64,000 bases of DNA from Sulfitobacter sp. S190 (GTDB lineage Bacteria; Pseudomonadota; Alphaproteobacteria; Rhodobacterales; Rhodobacteraceae), in contig NZ_CP081120.1 in NCBI RefSeq assembly GCF_025141935.1, positions 3,403,501 to 3,467,500 of the forward strand, written 5' to 3'. A program made the translations under genes and the position numbers. Below are positions 44,138 to 53,508 of this stretch, one piece after another. The first letter of the stretch is position 1; the number at the start of each line of letters is the position of its first letter. Under the pieces are notes generated by a model. The model made no database searches and was not told the origin of the DNA. It was given only the letters and a program-made list of their open reading frames with translations.

Positions 44138-44629
44138 ATGGCCGACGATCCCGAAAGCACGGATGATGCACCTGCGAAAAAATCGAAATTGCCTTTGATC
44201 ATTGGCGTTGTGCTTGCTCTCGCGGGGGCGGGTGCAGGGTTTTACGCAACGTGGTCAGGCATGATTCTCGGCAGCGGTTCGGTCGAAACCGCGCAGGTCA
44301 CAGAGGACCATGATGCCAAACCCACAAAGAAGATCAGCTTCGTCGAAATCGAACCGCTCATGATTTCGGTCGCCGGACGGCCGGAGCCGAAAATTCTGCG
44401 ATTTCGCGCACAATTGGAGGTCGATGCCGCGCGCAAGGCCGAGGTTCAGGAGCTGATGCCACGCGTGGTTGACGTTCTGAACACCTACCTGAGGGCCGTT
44501 GAGCTGGCTGATCTCGAGGATCGAGCGGCATTGATGCGCCTGCGTTCGCAGATGCTGCGCAGGGTGCAGGTCGTGACCGGTGATGGGCGGGTCAACGACT
44601 TTCTCATCATGGAATTTGTGCTGACCTAG
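44138..44629 (+). CDS. fliL: Flagellar basal-body-associated protein FliL (copy 1)
   Basis: A 163-residue protein with one membrane helix (LPLIIGVVLALAGAGAGFYATW) and a periplasmic domain with ISFVEIEPLMISVA, LRFRAQLEVDA, LMPRVVDVLNTYLR and the end VNDFLIMEFVLT, all as in FliL, which binds and supports the stator. AAGGA precedes the ATG. A second, diverged FliL-like gene lies at 53921-54436. Confidence 0.92.
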   Translation: MADDPESTDDAPAKKSKLPLIIGVVLALAGAGAGFYATWSGMILGSGSVETAQVTEDHDAKPTKKISFVEIEPLMISVAGRPEPKILRFRAQLEVDAARKAEVQELMPRVVDVLNTYLRAVELADLEDRAALMRLRSQMLRRVQVVTGDGRVNDFLIMEFVLT

Positions 44630-44638
44630 GAGGCAAAG

Positions 44639-45040
44639 ATGGAACTGATTGCAGATACTCTGTTGGCGGCAGGCGCGCTGGGGGCGGCCATTTACTGCAT
44701 GGTGCTTGGACGCCGGTTGAAACGGTTCAATGATCTCGAAAAAGGGGTCGGCGGTGCCGTGGCAGTTCTGTCGGCGCAGGTTGACGATCTGAACCGCACC
44801 CTGGGCGCGGCGCAGGCCACAGCAAACAAATCGACGTCCGATCTGTCCCGATTGACCGAGCGCGCAGAGACCATGTCCAAACAGTTGGAACTGCAGATGG
44901 CGTCTTTGCACGATATTCCTGCCCCCGCTGAAGCCGCGCAAGCGGATCCTGTTGTCGTCACCCCTCCTGCGCCACCCCCCGCGGCAAAACCGTCAGAGCC
45001 GATGTTTGTACGCCACACCCAAAGTGGGGGCCCGTCATGA
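44639..45040 (+). CDS. Small membrane protein with coiled coil and Pro-rich tail, possibly PflI-like
   Basis: A 133-residue protein I cannot name firmly. It has a membrane helix at the N-terminus (IADTLLAAGALGAAIYCMVLGRRL), a long coiled coil (about 30-88) and a proline-rich tail (TPPAPPPAAKPSEP). The layout and place after fliL resemble alphaproteobacterial DUF6468 proteins and Caulobacter PflI, a bitopic, Pro-rich flagellar-positioning protein; this is from memory and needs a search. AGGAGG precedes the ATG. It overlaps the next gene by 4 bases (ATGA). Confidence 0.7.
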   Translation: MELIADTLLAAGALGAAIYCMVLGRRLKRFNDLEKGVGGAVAVLSAQVDDLNRTLGAAQATANKSTSDLSRLTERAETMSKQLELQMASLHDIPAPAEAAQADPVVVTPPAPPPAAKPSEPMFVRHTQSGGPS

Positions 45041-45666
45041 GCAGGGCCGCCACCCGTTTGTCACGCAGGATGGGCCGCGGGACGATCCTGACCATCTCTG
45101 CATTGTTGATCGCATCCGCGGTTGTCCGCGTCGCGACGGGCGTTGCCGCCGCGGCGGGAGAAGACATGCTGCCGACGCAGGAAAGGCCCCAGTCGCTCGC
45201 GGACAGCGCGCAAAGCGGCGGGTCGCAAGGCTCGGGGCTCGATATCGCGAAGGATGGCGGCAATGTGACTGCATTGGTTCAGGCCCTTCAGGCCCGCGAG
45301 GAGCGGGTTGGCAAACAGGAAAAACAGATCCAGATGCGGCTGCAGGCGCTGGCGATCGCCGATGCCGAGATAGAAAAACGGCTGTCACTTCTCGCACAGA
45401 CAGAGGCCGATTTACGCGCCACGCTCGCGCTCGCCGATCAGGCTGCGGAACGCGATATCGCCAAGCTCACCGCGGTCTACGAAAATATGAAGCCAAAGCA
45501 GGCAGGTCCGGTATTCGAAGCGATGGAGACATCCTTTGCCGCCGGTTTTCTGGGTCGTATGCAGCCTGAAAATGCCGCGGCGATTCTGGCGAGCATGACG
45601 CCGGAGACCGCCTATTCGATCAGCATCATCCTCGCCGGTCGGAACGCGAATGTCCCCAAGAACTGA
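45037..45666 (+). CDS. MotE-like protein (MgtE N-domain-like, flagellar)
   Basis: A 209-residue protein with one N-terminal membrane helix (ILTISALLIASAVVRVATGVAAA), a long coiled coil (about 80-150: REERVGKQEKQIQMRLQALA...) and a C-terminal part KLTAVYENMKPKQAGPVFEAM...AAGFLGRMQPENAAAILASM, which is the MgtE-N-like repeat found in MotE. In rhizobia MotE is a periplasmic chaperone for MotC. Here it precedes motA, which supports a role in stator assembly. Confidence 0.8.
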   Translation: MSRAATRLSRRMGRGTILTISALLIASAVVRVATGVAAAAGEDMLPTQERPQSLADSAQSGGSQGSGLDIAKDGGNVTALVQALQAREERVGKQEKQIQMRLQALAIADAEIEKRLSLLAQTEADLRATLALADQAAERDIAKLTAVYENMKPKQAGPVFEAMETSFAAGFLGRMQPENAAAILASMTPETAYSISIILAGRNANVPKN

Positions 45667-45667
45667 C

Positions 45668-45682
45668 TTTGCGATTTCTTAA
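45668..45682 (+). promoter_or_regulatory. Weak CtrA-like site upstream of motA
   Basis: TTTG-CGATTTC-TTAA has one perfect half and one poor half (two mismatches in all). It is 48 bases before the motA start, similar to the distances at motB and fliL. The match alone is not significant. Confidence 0.25.
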
Positions 45683-45730
45683 AACCCTTCACGCCATACT
45701 GCGCGAAACCCATTCGCCAAGGAGATTAGA

Positions 45731-46600
45731 ATGATCGGTATTATCGGTATCGTGACCATTTTTGTGATGGTTTTCGGCGGTTATCTCGCGGCTGGCGGCA
45801 AGATGGGGATCATCCTCAAATCATTGCCTTTCGAGATGACGATGATTGGCGGGGCGGCGATCGGGGCGTTCCTGATCAGCAATGACATGAGCGCGATCAA
45901 ACATACTGCAAAAGACATCGGTAAGGTATTCAAGGGGCCCAAATGGAAGCCTGACGACTACCGCGATCTGCTGTGCCTGCTGTTCGAATTGATCCGCCTG
46001 GCGCGGCAAAACCCGGTCGAGATTGAAGAACATATCGAAGCACCCGAGGAATCGAGCATCTTTTCCAAGTACCCGAAAATCCTGAAAGACAAGGAAGCGG
46101 TTGCCTTGATCTGTGACACGCTGCGCTCGGCTTCGATGAACTACGACGACCCGCATCAGGTCGAAGAGGTGCTGGAGAAGCGGATGGAAGCCAACATGGA
46201 GCACGCCATGCATTCCAGCCATGCGCTGCAGACCGTTGCTGACGGGCTGCCGGCCTTGGGAATTGTCGCGGCTGTTTTGGGGGTTATCAAAACGATGGCC
46301 TCGATTGATCAGCCACCCGAGGTGTTGGGCAAACTGATTGGCGGGGCGCTGGTGGGGACGTTTTTGGGCGTGTTCCTCGCCTACGGGCTTGTGGGCCCTT
46401 TTGCCGCAAAGGTCGCAGATGTCACGAAATCCGAATCGCATTTTTATCAGCTGATCCGGGAGGTTCTTGTCGCTAACCTGCACAACCACGCCACGAATAT
46501 CTGTATCGAGGTCGGCCGTCAGAACACCCCATCCCAATGCCGGCCGTCCTATGGCGATCTCGAAGATGCCCTGAAAGCGCTGAAGCAGAGTGCCGCATGA
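45731..46600 (+). CDS. motA: Flagellar motor stator protein MotA
   Basis: A 289-residue stator protein with four membrane helices. The N-terminus IGIIGIVTIFVMVFGGYLAAGGKMGIILK and the pair VADGLPALGIVAAVLGVIKTMASIDQPPEVLGKLIGGALVGTFLGVFLAYGLVGP (helices 3 and 4) are strongly conserved, with charged cytoplasmic residues for FliG between helices 2 and 3. AAGGAGATTAG precedes the ATG. The stop overlaps the next gene (ATGA). Confidence 0.95.
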   Translation: MIGIIGIVTIFVMVFGGYLAAGGKMGIILKSLPFEMTMIGGAAIGAFLISNDMSAIKHTAKDIGKVFKGPKWKPDDYRDLLCLLFELIRLARQNPVEIEEHIEAPEESSIFSKYPKILKDKEAVALICDTLRSASMNYDDPHQVEEVLEKRMEANMEHAMHSSHALQTVADGLPALGIVAAVLGVIKTMASIDQPPEVLGKLIGGALVGTFLGVFLAYGLVGPFAAKVADVTKSESHFYQLIREVLVANLHNHATNICIEVGRQNTPSQCRPSYGDLEDALKALKQSAA

Positions 46601-48798
46601 AGCGCCTGTATCTCGTTATTGCGTTGGTGGTTTGGGTGCTTCCCGCGCATCTTTGGGCGCAGGCGTCCGACGTAAGGTCGGGTGAGCATCCAAATTTCAC
46701 CAGACTAACGTTCCCGATCGCGCAAGCGCAGGATTGGAATGCGAAGTTGTCTGGACAGACACTGACGCTTTCTTTCCCTGCGCGGCCAGGACGGTTTGAT
46801 ACATCGGATGTTTTCAACCGGATCGGAAGGGACCGATTGTCAAAGATCACGCAAACCGGGGATAGTGTGGAGATTTCCCTGTCCTGCGCGTGCGATGTCG
46901 GAGCGTTTCGGAGTGGCGGCTTGCTCGTGATCGATGTCGCAGACCAAGGTATCCAAGTTGCCGGGACCCTTGTGCGGCAAACTGTTGGCGGAGGTCCCCC
47001 AACGCCGCAGATCCCACCCTCATTCGCGCAATATGTCAGCCCCTGGCTACGACAACTGGATTCGGCCAAGGACAGGATATCGAAAGAACAGGCCGCTACA
47101 GAGCAGATCGAGACAGCGGCACCCTCGGAACGGTTGGCCGAGATGCGAGAGCAGCTGGCAGAGATGTTTTCGGTCGGGGCCACCACGGGTGTGCTGACAG
47201 CCAAAAGGCGCGCCGAACCGACGTCTTCGCCGACACCGGCGCCGGAACAGCCGCCAGAAATTGCGCCCTATCTGGACGGTCGCACTGTCGATCAGTTGAG
47301 GATTACGAGCAGTCGGGATCTGCCGGGGCGGGCGGCACGCGGTGACGCGTTGTCCGCGATGTGCCCACCAACTGTGTTGGCCACACTTCCGGAATGGGGA
47401 TCGGAGGACGATTTTGCCGCCTCCTTCGACGCACTGCACGCGACCTTGTACTCCGACACAGGTGCGCTGGACACGCTGGTTGCGATCAAACTTGCTAAAA
47501 ACTATCTGTTTTTCGGGTTCGGCGCCGAAGCGCGCATGATGCTGAACCTGATAAAACAGAAATCCCCCCAGATATCGGATATGGAATTGCTGGCCGATCT
47601 TCTGGATCACGGGTCGGCCGATGCGCGGGAAGTACCGCTCGGGCTGACTGCCTGTGACGGCCCTTTTGCTCTGTGGGCGACGCTGGCGAACACGGACGTG
47701 AGCCGCGCGGACAATCTGAATGCGGATGCGGCGATTCGTACCTTGAGCGCACTGCCGTCTCAATTGAGGCGGGTTTTTGCGCCTGTGCTGAGTGAACGAT
47801 TCACAGAGCGGAAACAAAACGACTATGCCGAAAAAGCATTACGTACCATCGACCGTCTGCCCGATGCCGCCGATCCTGCAGCGCGGCTGTCACAAGCGCG
47901 CATTGACGCGGGCCGTGAGGCGCCTGACACCGATAATCTTGAAGACCTCGTATCAGAGAACAGCAGCGGTTCCCCGCAAGCCTTGGTCCTCCTCGCCAGA
48001 ACACAGATTGATCAGAACCAGCCCATATCCCAAGACACGATTACGCTTATTGCCGCCTATGCCAAGGAGCATGACGGGACGGTATTGGGACAGGATCTAC
48101 GGGAAACCGAAATTGCCGTGCTTGGCCATAGCGGACAGTTTTCGCGCGCGTTTGAAAAATTATCTGCGCTGACAGGCATCGCGCCGTCCCAAGAGCTGAT
48201 GCAGATGATCCTGGAAAATCTGGTCTCGGATGCGAGCGATGGCGACTTTCTGACCCATGCGTTCGACCTGTCGCAAATGGTGATAGACGAGCAGCCCGCG
48301 ACAGTCAGAAAAGCGATCGCGGAACGGCTCTTGCGGCTCGGGTTTCCCTCGCGCGCACAGCGCATATTGGCGAAAACTCCGGAAATGCCCCTCGACGAAG
48401 AGCGTCAGCTTCTCTTGGCACGTGCCGCAATCGATCTGAACCAACCGTTTCAGGCGCTGGCAGAGCTCATCAAAGTGAACGGCCCACGGGTTGACCAGCT
48501 GACGGCCGAGGCAATGCAAATGACAGGCAGTTATGCAGAAGCCGCTGATCTCTACGCACAGCAAAGTGCGGGAGACGCAGCGGAGCAAGCGGCGTTCCTC
48601 GCGGGTAATTGGCAGGCCTTGGCGGAAGCCGAGAACTCGGGCGCTCGAATTCTCGCCGATCTGCTGTCGCGACCTGCGGCGCCAGATGAAGGCCCACTCA
48701 CCACAGCGCAATCCGCAGCGGAGGAAAGCGCACAAATGCGCTCGGCCCTTCGCGCGCTTTTGCAGTCGCCGGAAACCCGAATAACAGATGACCCTTAG
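46597..48798 (+). CDS. Large exported protein of the motA operon, unknown
   Basis: A 733-residue protein that I do not recognise. ATG 46597 overlaps the motA stop; the signal peptide RLYLVIALVVWVLPAHLWA follows. Residues about 30-115 form a beta-rich domain (FTRLTFPI...LTLSFP...VEISLSCACDV...LLVIDVAD), reminiscent of AMIN-type cell-wall domains. The rest is mainly helical, with TPR-like patterns (for example VLLARTQIDQNQPISQDTITLIAAYA). It is placed between motA and a lytic transglycosylase, so it may be a periplasmic stator or cell-wall factor (analogous in position to MotC), but this is inference. Confidence 0.75.
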   Translation: MKRLYLVIALVVWVLPAHLWAQASDVRSGEHPNFTRLTFPIAQAQDWNAKLSGQTLTLSFPARPGRFDTSDVFNRIGRDRLSKITQTGDSVEISLSCACDVGAFRSGGLLVIDVADQGIQVAGTLVRQTVGGGPPTPQIPPSFAQYVSPWLRQLDSAKDRISKEQAATEQIETAAPSERLAEMREQLAEMFSVGATTGVLTAKRRAEPTSSPTPAPEQPPEIAPYLDGRTVDQLRITSSRDLPGRAARGDALSAMCPPTVLATLPEWGSEDDFAASFDALHATLYSDTGALDTLVAIKLAKNYLFFGFGAEARMMLNLIKQKSPQISDMELLADLLDHGSADAREVPLGLTACDGPFALWATLANTDVSRADNLNADAAIRTLSALPSQLRRVFAPVLSERFTERKQNDYAEKALRTIDRLPDAADPAARLSQARIDAGREAPDTDNLEDLVSENSSGSPQALVLLARTQIDQNQPISQDTITLIAAYAKEHDGTVLGQDLRETEIAVLGHSGQFSRAFEKLSALTGIAPSQELMQMILENLVSDASDGDFLTHAFDLSQMVIDEQPATVRKAIAERLLRLGFPSRAQRILAKTPEMPLDEERQLLLARAAIDLNQPFQALAELIKVNGPRVDQLTAEAMQMTGSYAEAADLYAQQSAGDAAEQAAFLAGNWQALAEAENSGARILADLLSRPAAPDEGPLTTAQSAAEESAQMRSALRALLQSPETRITDDP

Positions 48799-48873
48799 AC
48801 GCAGAGTTCTGGGTTTTGGTGACACTTAAATAACCATCGCTCACTAGATTTAGAATCGAATTGGACACATTCG

Positions 48874-49575
48874 ATGGGACTTTCAGTGGCAAACATATTC
48901 CGGATATTCTGTTTTCTTTCGTTTGTCTTACTGGGGACGACGCAGCAGCCAAAGCCTGCGCCGGCATCAGGGGACGACTGGCTTATCTGCGATCTTGCAG
49001 CACAGCGGGTCGCCGCAGAAACCACCGTGCCGCTGGATGTGCTGCGCACCATCACGCGAACCGAGACAGGGCGCACCCGAAACAGTGAGCTTCAGCCGTG
49101 GCCCTGGACCGTCAATATGGAGGGAAAGGGGACGTGGCATTCCAATCGGGCAGAAGCGACAGCCTATGCCAAAATGCATCTCGATCGCGGAGCGCGCAGC
49201 TTTGACGTCGGTTGCTTTCAAATAAATTATCGCTGGCACGGAAACGCATTCCGGTCGATTGAGGAAATGTTCGATCCTGAAGAAAACACCCGCTATGCGG
49301 CGGCCTTTCTGCAGGACTTATATCGGGAGTTCGGAAATTGGACGGCGGCGGCGGGTGCCTACCACTCGCGCACCAAACAATTTGCGGACAAATACATCAG
49401 CCGATTTTCGCAGATTCGCGAAAATCTGGATGCACCGGCGCTTCCGCCCGTGATCGCCGCCCGCACGAATACCTATCCGTTCTTTCAGGCAGCACCGCGC
49501 AATTCGTCATTGGGATCGCTGGTGCCGCTGGGCGCTTCAGGGCGCAGCCTGTTTGCTCCGCAAAACGAGGGATGA
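48874..49575 (+). CDS. Lytic transglycosylase, SLT domain (flagellar SltF-like)
   Basis: A 233-residue exported muramidase. A hydrophobic signal (IFRIFCFLSFVLLG) precedes the SLT domain. Glu64 in TITRTETGRT is the catalytic acid, and FDVGCFQINYRWHG (the GxxQI motif) and AAAFLQDLYREFGNWTAAAGAYHS (the NxxAAxxAYxxG-like part) follow. In Rhodobacter, SltF opens peptidoglycan for the flagellar rod, and the location before flhA supports that job. The stop overlaps flhA (ATGA). Confidence 0.88.
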   Translation: MGLSVANIFRIFCFLSFVLLGTTQQPKPAPASGDDWLICDLAAQRVAAETTVPLDVLRTITRTETGRTRNSELQPWPWTVNMEGKGTWHSNRAEATAYAKMHLDRGARSFDVGCFQINYRWHGNAFRSIEEMFDPEENTRYAAAFLQDLYREFGNWTAAAGAYHSRTKQFADKYISRFSQIRENLDAPALPPVIAARTNTYPFFQAAPRNSSLGSLVPLGASGRSLFAPQNEG

Positions 49576-51656
49576 CCATGAGTTTCTCCGTAAAATCCCT
49601 GTTTAATCCAACCATCTTGCTCGCGTTGGCACTGTTGGCCGTGATCGTGATGATGATCCTGCCCATGCCGTCGTGGATATTGGACACGGGCCTTGCGGCA
49701 TCGTTCGCTTTGGCAATCCTGATCTTTACGGTCACGTTGTTCATCGAACGGCCGCTCGATTTTTCGGCCTTTCCGACCATATTGCTGGCGTCCTTGATGT
49801 TGCGGCTGTCACTGAACGTGTCGTCCACAAAGCTGATTATCGGCCAAGGGCACACCGGAACGGACGCCGCGGGCAATGTGATCGAAGGGTTCGCGCAATT
49901 CGTGATGGGGGGCTCTGTTTTCCTCGGGCTGGTGGTTTTCTGCGTGCTTTTGATCGTGAATTTCATGGTCATCAACAAGGGCGCAACCCGCATGGCCGAA
50001 GTCGGCGCACGCTTTGCGCTGGACGGTATGCCCGGCAAACAGATGGCGATCGACAGTGACATGTCCGCAGGGGCCATTTCGCACGTCGAAGCAAAAGAAC
50101 GCCGGCAGACGGAACAGCAAGAAACGACGTTCTTCGGATCGCTGGATGGTGCATCGAAATTTGTCAAAGGTGACGCGATTGCCGGATTGCTGATCACCCT
50201 GCTGAACCTTGTCGCCGGCTTAATCATGGGCACGTTGGTCCACGGCATGCAGATCGGGGCCGCGTTCGAAACTTACGCGATCCTGACCGTGGGCGACGGC
50301 CTCGTTTCACAAATCCCGGCCGTCATCATTTCCATCGCCGCCGCGTTGCTGCTCGCGCGGGGCGGCGCGCAGGGCGCGACGGACATGGCGGTATTCAGCC
50401 AGTTGGGAAAGCATCCCGCGGCGCTTGCGACGGTCGCCGCGCTGATGGTTTTATTCGCGGTGGTTCCAGGTCTGCCGTTTCTGCCGTTTATCGCTGGTGC
50501 AATCGGATTGGGCAGTCTCGCCTTCATTTTGCAGCGACGGGCGAAACAACGGCCCGATCCGGATACCGAGGACGCGACAGAGGTCACACCGACAGACAAA
50601 CCCTTGGGAGATATCCTTGAGCTTGACGACATCCACGTCGAATTTGCGCCCGATCTTGTCAGTCTGGTTCTGGATCCGGGAACGGGTCTGGACGCGCGGA
50701 TTGCCAACATGCGCACCCATGTCGCGACAACATTCGGCGTTATTCTTCCGGAAATACGACTGACCGACAGCCCGGGATTGCACAGCGGTACATACCTTAT
50801 CCGGATACAGGGGGTCGAGGTTGCGCGCGCTGAACTGAAGGCGCATCACGTCCTTGCCTTGGCACCCGATGATACGACGACCCTGCCCAACGGGACGGAC
50901 ACGGTTGAGCCTGTTTACGGAGCGCCCGCGCGGTGGATCAGCCCGACCGATCAGGAGGATGCCGCGCTGTCCGGTATCACGATGGTCACACCTGCGGAAA
51001 TTCTGGCGACACATCTGCTGGAGATCGTAAAGCGCAACTTCGGTCGTATTCTCAGCCTCAAATCACTGCGCCGTTTGCTGGCTGAGATGGTCAATCTCTC
51101 TGATCCCGCCCGCGCAGAGGCTAACCGCAAACTGCTCGACGAGATGATCCCCGACAAAATCCCGATCGACGTTTTGCACGCCGTTTTGCGACTGCTTCTG
51201 GAAGAGCAGGTATCCATCCGCAACCTGCCCCTGATCCTCGAGGCCGTTGCAGAAGCCCGTGGCGAAAACGCCCAACCCGAAGCGATTTGCGAGAGGGTAC
51301 GTCAGCGGCTCGGCTTTCAGCTGGTGGCAGAGATGCGGCGGGACGACGGAAGTTTGCCGCTGATCCAACTGGCGCCGGAGTGGGAAGACACATTCGTCAG
51401 CCATCAGGTCGATGCGGACCGTGGTCTGGACATCGCGCTGCCACCCGACATCTTCAACCAGCTTGCCGATCGCGTGGCAGACAAACTGCGCGAGGCAAGC
51501 CAGAATGGCATTTTTGCGGCCCTCGTCACCAATACCAAACGTCGCAGATTTTTGCAGACGGTGATGCGTGCCAAAGGGATCCAGAATCCCGTGCTGTCGT
51601 TCGAGGAAATCGGCATTGATACGCGCCCGTCACTTGTCGGGGTTGTCGGTCAATGA
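49572..51656 (+). CDS. flhA: Flagellar export gate protein FlhA
   Basis: A 694-residue export-gate protein. About eight membrane helices come first, including the FHIPEP signature region RMAEVGARFALDGMPGKQMAIDSDMSAG. A soluble cytoplasmic domain (about 330-694) follows and forms the docking ring for chaperone-substrate pairs. ATG 49572 overlaps the transglycosylase stop; ATG 49578 is an alternative. The end overlaps fliR by 4 bases. Longer frames upstream are within the transglycosylase gene. Confidence 0.95.
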   Translation: MTMSFSVKSLFNPTILLALALLAVIVMMILPMPSWILDTGLAASFALAILIFTVTLFIERPLDFSAFPTILLASLMLRLSLNVSSTKLIIGQGHTGTDAAGNVIEGFAQFVMGGSVFLGLVVFCVLLIVNFMVINKGATRMAEVGARFALDGMPGKQMAIDSDMSAGAISHVEAKERRQTEQQETTFFGSLDGASKFVKGDAIAGLLITLLNLVAGLIMGTLVHGMQIGAAFETYAILTVGDGLVSQIPAVIISIAAALLLARGGAQGATDMAVFSQLGKHPAALATVAALMVLFAVVPGLPFLPFIAGAIGLGSLAFILQRRAKQRPDPDTEDATEVTPTDKPLGDILELDDIHVEFAPDLVSLVLDPGTGLDARIANMRTHVATTFGVILPEIRLTDSPGLHSGTYLIRIQGVEVARAELKAHHVLALAPDDTTTLPNGTDTVEPVYGAPARWISPTDQEDAALSGITMVTPAEILATHLLEIVKRNFGRILSLKSLRRLLAEMVNLSDPARAEANRKLLDEMIPDKIPIDVLHAVLRLLLEEQVSIRNLPLILEAVAEARGENAQPEAICERVRQRLGFQLVAEMRRDDGSLPLIQLAPEWEDTFVSHQVDADRGLDIALPPDIFNQLADRVADKLREASQNGIFAALVTNTKRRRFLQTVMRAKGIQNPVLSFEEIGIDTRPSLVGVVGQ

Positions 51657-52423
51657 ACGAAAGCCTCGCCGCGCTCCTTGAAGTTGCGCAAACCTATCTG
51701 GGCAACGGTTTCATCGTTTTCCTGCGCGTCGCAGCTTTCGCCGCTTTGCTGCCCGGATTCGGTGAGCAGACAGTGCCCGTACGGGTAAAACTCGGGGTCG
51801 CGCTGGCGTTCACCCTTGTTATTGCGCCGGCCATTCCGGCGGACGTAATCGCAGGTTCGGGGTACTCCATTTTGTGGCTGATCGTGTCCGAGGGATTGGT
51901 TGGTGCCATGCTCGGCGTCGGCTTGCGATTGTTCGTGCTTGCTCTGCAAACGGCCGGATCGATTGCCGCACAGTCCACATCCCTCGCTCAACTCTTGGGC
52001 AACCAAAGCGCGGAGCCGGTGCCTGCGATGGGTCATATTCTCGTGGTCGGGGGATTGGCCCTTGCGATGCTTAGCGGTTTGCACGTCAAAGCCGCTCAAT
52101 TCATCATTCTTTCCTACGACATGTTGCCGGTGGGCATGGTCCCGCTTGCTACGGATCTTTCCGGTTGGGGGACCGCGCGGGTCAGTCACGCCTTTGCTCT
52201 GGCCTTCACGCTGGCTGCACCTTTTGTGGTTCTTTCGGTGCTCTATAACCTCGGGCTTGGCGTCATCAACAGGGCGATGCCGCAACTGATGGTCGCTTTC
52301 GTCGGTGCACCGGTGATTACCGCGGGCGGGCTGATCATTCTTGCTCTCGCAACGCCGCTTCTCTTGTCGACCTGGCTCGCGGCGGTGGACGTGTTTCTCC
52401 TCAACCCGTTCGAGACGCGCTGA
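51653..52423 (+). CDS. fliR: Flagellar export protein FliR
   Basis: A 256-residue membrane protein of the export gate (FliPQR complex) with about six helices. FLRVAAFAALLPGFGEQTVPVRVKLGVALAFTLVI near the start and the NLGLGVINRAMPQLMVAFVGAPVITAGGLIILAL block near the end are typical. It overlaps flhA by 4 bases and flhB by 1 base (TGATG), so the three gate genes are translated together. Confidence 0.94.
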   Translation: MNESLAALLEVAQTYLGNGFIVFLRVAAFAALLPGFGEQTVPVRVKLGVALAFTLVIAPAIPADVIAGSGYSILWLIVSEGLVGAMLGVGLRLFVLALQTAGSIAAQSTSLAQLLGNQSAEPVPAMGHILVVGGLALAMLSGLHVKAAQFIILSYDMLPVGMVPLATDLSGWGTARVSHAFALAFTLAAPFVVLSVLYNLGLGVINRAMPQLMVAFVGAPVITAGGLIILALATPLLLSTWLAAVDVFLLNPFETR

Positions 52424-53508
52424 TGAGCGGGCAGGATGACGACAGCGAAAAGAGTTTCGAGGCCACGGCTCACAAACTGCAAGAAGCACGCAAGAAGGGT
52501 GAAATTGCCCTTTCAAACGATCTGTTATCGGCTGCTGCATATCTCGGACTGCTGGTTGCCCTTGTGGCCGCTGGCAGCTTTAGCGTGGACCGCGTGACAA
52601 GCACGATGATCGTCTTGCTCGATCAGTCATCGCGGCTTTCCGAGCTGTTCTTCGCAGGAGGAGCGGCAGCGCCGGTTGGCGGCTTGTTGCAGCGTATCGG
52701 TGGTGGGCTTCTGCCCGTTTTTGCGTTGCCCGCTATCGGCGTGATCCTCGCGCTCATTGCACAGAAAGCGCCGGTGTTTGCCCCGACAAAGCTGGCGCCG
52801 AAACTGTCCCGGATTTCTATCATCTCGAACGCCAAGAACAAGTTCGGGCGCAGCGGCCTGTTCGAATTTTTCAAAAGCTTTGTGAAACTTTGCATCTTCT
52901 CGACCAGCCTGACGATATTCCTGAAGGTCTGGATGCCCGATATGATTTCGGCGCTGCAAACGGGCCCGCAGATCGTCATCGGGCTGCTGGCGAAACTATT
53001 CATCGGTTTTTTGCTGGTGGTGGTTCTGGTGTCCGCGGCGATCGGATCGATCGACGCGATCTGGCAACATGCAGAGCACATGCGCAAGAACAGGATGAGC
53101 CGCAAGGAAATCACTGACGAGACGAAAAACAGCGAAGGTGATCCACATCTGAAACAGGAGCGCCGGCAGAGGGCACTGTCGGCCAGCCAAAACCAGATGA
53201 TGAAAGATGTGCCAAGTGCCGACGTGATTATCGTGAACCCCACGCATTATGCCGTTGCCCTGAAATGGAGCCGCGCCCCCGGCGAGGCCCCTGTCTGCGT
53301 CGCCAAAGGTGTCGATGAAATCGCGGCAACAATCCGCCGCGTTGCACAGGATGCAAATGTGCCGATCCACAGCGATCCACCAACGGCACGCGCGTTGCAT
53401 GCGACAATCGAGATCGGACAAGAGATCGAGCACGGGCATTTTGCGGCGGTCGCAGCGGCGATCCGCTTTGCCGAAGCGATGCGTCACAAAGCGAAGGGGC
53501 GGGTATGA
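52423..53508 (+). CDS. flhB: Flagellar export switch protein FlhB
   Basis: A 361-residue protein with four membrane helices and a cytoplasmic domain that switches the export substrate from rod/hook to filament. The start SGQDDDSEKSFEATAHKLQEARKKGEIALSNDL is typical. The self-cleavage site NPTH is intact at residues 272-275 (IIVNPTHYAVAL). KDVPSADV and VAKGVDEIAATIRRVAQ follow. The stop overlaps the FliJ-like gene in ATGA. Confidence 0.95.
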   Translation: MSGQDDDSEKSFEATAHKLQEARKKGEIALSNDLLSAAAYLGLLVALVAAGSFSVDRVTSTMIVLLDQSSRLSELFFAGGAAAPVGGLLQRIGGGLLPVFALPAIGVILALIAQKAPVFAPTKLAPKLSRISIISNAKNKFGRSGLFEFFKSFVKLCIFSTSLTIFLKVWMPDMISALQTGPQIVIGLLAKLFIGFLLVVVLVSAAIGSIDAIWQHAEHMRKNRMSRKEITDETKNSEGDPHLKQERRQRALSASQNQMMKDVPSADVIIVNPTHYAVALKWSRAPGEAPVCVAKGVDEIAATIRRVAQDANVPIHSDPPTARALHATIEIGQEIEHGHFAAVAAAIRFAEAMRHKAKGRV

